Below are positions 7,006 to 9,318 of a DNA stretch of 9,318 nt, piece after piece. The stretch is from Saprospiraceae bacterium (lineage in GTDB: Bacteria > Bacteroidota > Bacteroidia > Chitinophagales > Saprospiraceae). The stretch is taken from NCBI GenBank assembly GCA_013042795.1, contig JABDPK010000005.1:1-9318 (forward strand). Direction: 5' to 3'. Made by a program: the position numbers and the translations under genes. Within the stretch, counting starts at the first letter, position 1, and each line of letters begins with the position of its first letter. Below the pieces are notes generated by a model. It saw only the letters and a program-made list of their open reading frames with translations, made no database searches and was not told the DNA's origin.

Positions 7006-8010
7006 ATGAATAAAAAGTCATATAAATATTTGATAGCATTTTTAGCAGTTGTATTCGTATTTGAATCCTGCTTTAATGATCTTGATACGATTCCATTGGA
7101 TGAAGATATTATTACATCCGGCATTGTATACGACGATCCAAATTCTTACAGACAGGTCCTTGCAAAAGTATATGCCGGACTTGCATTATCAGGGCAGCAA
7201 GGTCCAGCCGGGCAATCAGATATCGAAGGTATCGATGAAGGCTTTGGCCAGTACCTGAGAGCTTTATTCTATCACCAGGAATTTCCGACCGATGAAGCAC
7301 TTGTGGGCTGGAATGATCAAACAATAGGTGATTTTCATGACCAGGACTGGAGTGCTGAAGACGGATTTGTCTTTGCTTTCTATAGCCGTATTTTTTATCA
7401 AATCGCATTAGCCAATGAGTTTATTCGTGAAACTTCAGATGAGAAACTGGATGAAAGAGGTGTCGATGCCGGATTGAAAGCTGAAGTTGCCGGATACAGA
7501 GCTGAGGCTCGGTTCCTGAGAGCCTTAAGTTACTGGCATGCCCTTGATCATTTCAGAAATGTACCTTTTGTAACTGAAGAAAATGCAGTAGGATCATTCC
7601 TTCCTGAGCAAATCAATGCCAATGATCTTTTCAGCTATATCGAAAGTGAATTACTTGATATTGAAACTCTAATCTCTCCTGCAAGATCCAACGAATATGC
7701 AAGAGCTGATCAAGGAGCCGTGTGGGCTGTTCTTGCAAAATTATATATGAATGCAGAAGTGTATACTGGACAAGACAGATATGCGGACTGCCTGACATAT
7801 TGTGAGAATATTATCAATGCAGGTTATACCCTTGAAGAGAATTACAGGCATCTCTTTCTTGCTGACAACCACAATTCAAATGAAATAATATTTCCTGTTG
7901 CTTTTGATGGCGTAAACACCAGGACCTGGGGTGGAATGACTTTCCTAATCAGTTCCGGTATTGGTGGTGCCATGGACCCAAAAGATTCAGGTGTCTCAAG
8001 TGGATGGTGA
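7006..8010 (+). CDS. N-terminal fragment of the SusD-type lipoprotein, as translated if the TGA is a true stop
   Basis: 334 residues, with lipoprotein signal (Cys22) and the SusD N-terminal helical region, ending at SGW. It lacks the C-terminal SusD segment and both SusE-like domains. A stable functional SusC lid is unlikely from this fragment alone. It is listed so that readers see the product expected under the standard code. Confidence 0.55.
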   Translation: MNKKSYKYLIAFLAVVFVFESCFNDLDTIPLDEDIITSGIVYDDPNSYRQVLAKVYAGLALSGQQGPAGQSDIEGIDEGFGQYLRALFYHQEFPTDEALVGWNDQTIGDFHDQDWSAEDGFVFAFYSRIFYQIALANEFIRETSDEKLDERGVDAGLKAEVAGYRAEARFLRALSYWHALDHFRNVPFVTEENAVGSFLPEQINANDLFSYIESELLDIETLISPARSNEYARADQGAVWAVLAKLYMNAEVYTGQDRYADCLTYCENIINAGYTLEENYRHLFLADNHNSNEIIFPVAFDGVNTRTWGGMTFLISSGIGGAMDPKDSGVSSGW

Positions 8011-8106
8011 GGTGTCAGGACCACAAGACAATTTGTTGAAAAATTCCCTGACAACTCCGGAGGGCTTGCAATTGGTTCTAATGAAGGCGGAACAGTAGGT
8101 TTTCCA

Positions 8107-8382
8107 AAAGTATATGTCCCTGGCTCATTCCAGGGTTGGGATGTTACGGATACTGACAATTCCTTATCATCGCCAAACAGTGATAAGATATACGAAGGAC
8201 ACAGGTATTTTCCTGATGCCAACACAGGCTTATTGTTTTCAAGAATTCCTGATTTTGCATTGGCAATGGGAGATCGTGACGGAGACGGCACCCTCGAAAT
8301 GGGTATGGATACGATTTATGTCCAGGATCCCGGATTCTACTTTATCCAGGTTAACCTGAATGATAACACATATCTCATTGAA
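8107..8382 (+). other. SusE/SusF-like domain 1 inside the SusD frame
   Basis: Residues about 368-459 of the full frame: KVYVPGSFQGWDV, then YEGHRYFPD, an Asp-rich GDRDGDGTLEMG turn (422-433), and GFYFIQVNLNDNTYLIE. This is the order seen in the first of paired C-terminal SusE domains. The Asp-rich loop (Asp423, 425, 427) could bind Ca2+, but position 12 of an EF-hand loop is Met, so this is uncertain. Confidence 0.65.
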
Positions 8383-8388
8383 AAAAGA

Positions 8389-8661
8389 GACTGGGGTGTC
8401 ATTGGTGATGCGACACCAGGTGGATGGGATAATGATACAGATATGACTTATGACCCTGAGCTGGATGCACTAACTGTTGAACTTGATCTTGTACCCGGTA
8501 ATATGAAATTCAGGGCTAATGACGATTGGACTGTCAACCTGGGTGATGATGAAGGAAATGCCATACTCACACAAGATGGTGCGGACATTAATCTCACGGA
8601 AGGGGGAGCAGCAGAAATAACACTGTTCCTGGACAAACCGGATTATACCTTCGAAGTAGCA
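8389..8661 (+). other. SusE/SusF-like domain 2 inside the SusD frame
   Basis: Residues about 462-552: DWGVIGDATPGGWDNDTDM, then MKFRANDDWTVNLGDD, LTQDGADINLTEGG and PDYTFEV. It is the same domain type as the five repeats of the divergent protein, closest to repeat 4, and shares a 24-bp identical stretch with it. Confidence 0.78.
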
Positions 8662-9201
8662 CTGAAAAGTTTTGACAACAGGGGTATTTTCTTTATTGAA
8701 GGTCAAACTCTGGATATCACAGATCTTACCCTCTTTGAAGAAGGTTATGCAATTACGAAATACAAAAACATATCATCAGATGGTATACCCGGATCTGATA
8801 CAGACTTTCCGGATACGGATTTTCCGATGTTCAGACTGGGGGATTTCTACTTGATGGCAGCAGAAGCTATCCTGAGATCAGGTGGCAATACCAACCTGGC
8901 TGTTGATTATTACAATGCAGTTGTTCAGCGCGCATTCCAGGGCGGTACCAAAGGAAATATAACTGCCGGTGAGCTCAACCTGGACCTTATACTTGATGAA
9001 CGTGCAAGAGAACTTTACTGGGAATGCCACAGGAGAACAGACCTTGTGAGATTTGGAAAGTTCTCTCAAACAGATTATCTCTGGGCGTGGAAAGGAGGTG
9101 TTATGGATGGCATGTCTGTAGATCCAAAATTTGACATCTACCCTATTCCATCATCAGATATCGGTGCGAATCCAAACCTGGAGCAAAACCCGGGGTATTG
9201 A

Positions 9202-9318
9202 TCGCAGGTTTTAAGCGAGGAATATGTCGCTGACACTATGATTTCTGGATAAGCTCAGAACAACTTTAAAAAGAAAAGACGTGTGGTTTAAACCACACGT
9301 CTTTTTTATGCATAAGTG
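9202..9318. other. Region downstream of the susD-type gene
   Basis: 117 bp with no gene; no SusE/SusF lipoprotein gene begins before the window ends. It holds the susCD terminator. Confidence 0.6.
9274..9307 (+). terminator. Rho-independent terminator of susCD
   Basis: A perfect 32-bp palindrome, arms AAAAGACGTGTGGTTT (9274-9289) and AAACCACACGTCTTTT (9290-9305), folding with a tight TTTAAA apex and ending in six T residues (9302-9307). The A-rich left flank gives a U-tract on the other strand too, so it can act in both directions. Confidence 0.9.

Larger units (their letters stand above)
7006..9201 (+). pseudogene. susD: SusD/RagB-family surface lipoprotein with two inserted SusE/SusF-like domains, interrupted by one in-frame TGA
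   Basis: A single frame of 732 codons runs from ATG 7006 to TGA 9199-9201, broken only by TGA at codon 335 (8008-8010). An N-terminal lipoprotein signal leads to Cys22 (VFESC). The SusD alpha-helical TPR-like N-terminal part follows (ARFLRALSYWHALDHFRNVPFV, 168-189; AVWAVLAKLYMNAEVYTG, 238-255). After SGW-stop-GVRTTRQFVEKF come two SusE-like domains (about 368-459 and 462-552). The SusD C-terminal part then resumes: FPMFRLGDFYLMAAEA, LDERARELYWECHRRTDLVRFGKF, and a closing NPNLEQNPGY. Usual SusD proteins are about 500-600 residues, so the excess is the insert. Role if intact: outer-leaflet glycan capture and lid on SusC. The codon expected at 335 is Gly (GGA to TGA, one change). If TGA stops translation, a 334-residue lipoprotein fragment without the C-terminal half results. 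The downstream part has no credible independent start (TTG 8233 and ATG 8266 are both internal to domain 1). Confidence 0.85.

Noticed and set aside
8008..8010. TGA reassigned to glycine or tryptophan in this organism
   Set aside because: TGA ends the alpha/beta hydrolase (1963-1965) and the susD frame itself (9199-9201), and no other gene here has an internal TGA.
8008..8060. Selenocysteine insertion at the TGA
   Set aside because: The position is a structural Gly in SusD proteins, and I see only a weak 4-bp stem (TGTC/GACA) downstream, not a SECIS-like hairpin.
8233..9201. Separate gene starting at TTG 8233
   Set aside because: The frame is open and conserved upstream to 8011 and continues the SusD protein; the TTG codes a Leu in the middle of the first SusE-like domain.

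Overview
The window looks like a polysaccharide-utilisation region from a Bacteroidota (Bacteroidetes) chromosome of moderate-to-low GC. The grounds are a SusC/SusD pair, two proteins with C-terminal type IX secretion (T9SS) sorting tails (YPNP start), A-rich leaders without Shine-Dalgarno sequences, and -7 boxes of the Bacteroidota form TAnnTTTG. The class is not resolved; a T9SS-bearing free-living lineage fits better than a gut Bacteroides.

Layout. Positions 1-1058 (+) hold the 3' part of a secreted serine hydrolase of the beta-lactamase/DD-peptidase fold with a T9SS tail. Positions 1189-1965 (+) encode a cytoplasmic-looking alpha/beta hydrolase behind a well-formed promoter with an extremely short leader. 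A strong hairpin at 1999-2025 separates it from a convergent gene, 2047-3813 (-). That gene encodes a secreted 588-residue protein made of five SusE/SusF-type repeats and a T9SS tail. A 225-bp divergent intergenic region (3814-4038) carries several near-perfect dyads and leads into susC (4039-6987, +) and, 18 bp later, a susD-type gene (7006-9201, +). A 32-bp perfect palindrome (9274-9305) followed by T residues terminates the susCD unit.

How the genes may work together. SusC is the TonB-dependent outer-membrane transporter and SusD its surface lipoprotein lid. In classical starch loci, SusE/SusF surface glycan-binding lipoproteins follow susD. Here no such gene follows. Instead two SusE/SusF-like domains are embedded inside the SusD reading frame, and the divergent gene carries five more copies on a T9SS-anchored protein. 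One 24-bp stretch is identical between the two genes. This suggests a glycan-binding apparatus built from one domain type and deployed in two ways; an alpha-glucan substrate is a guess from the domain family, and no glycoside hydrolase lies in the window.

Most notable points. The susD frame is interrupted by a single in-frame TGA at 8008-8010, in the conserved SGWGG motif where a Gly codon is expected. Everything after it stays open and conserved to 9201. It is therefore a recent nonsense mutation, a sequencing error, or, less likely, a read-through site. The SusD with nested SusE-like domains, the shared 24-mer and the dyad-rich divergent promoter region are the best candidates for something undescribed.
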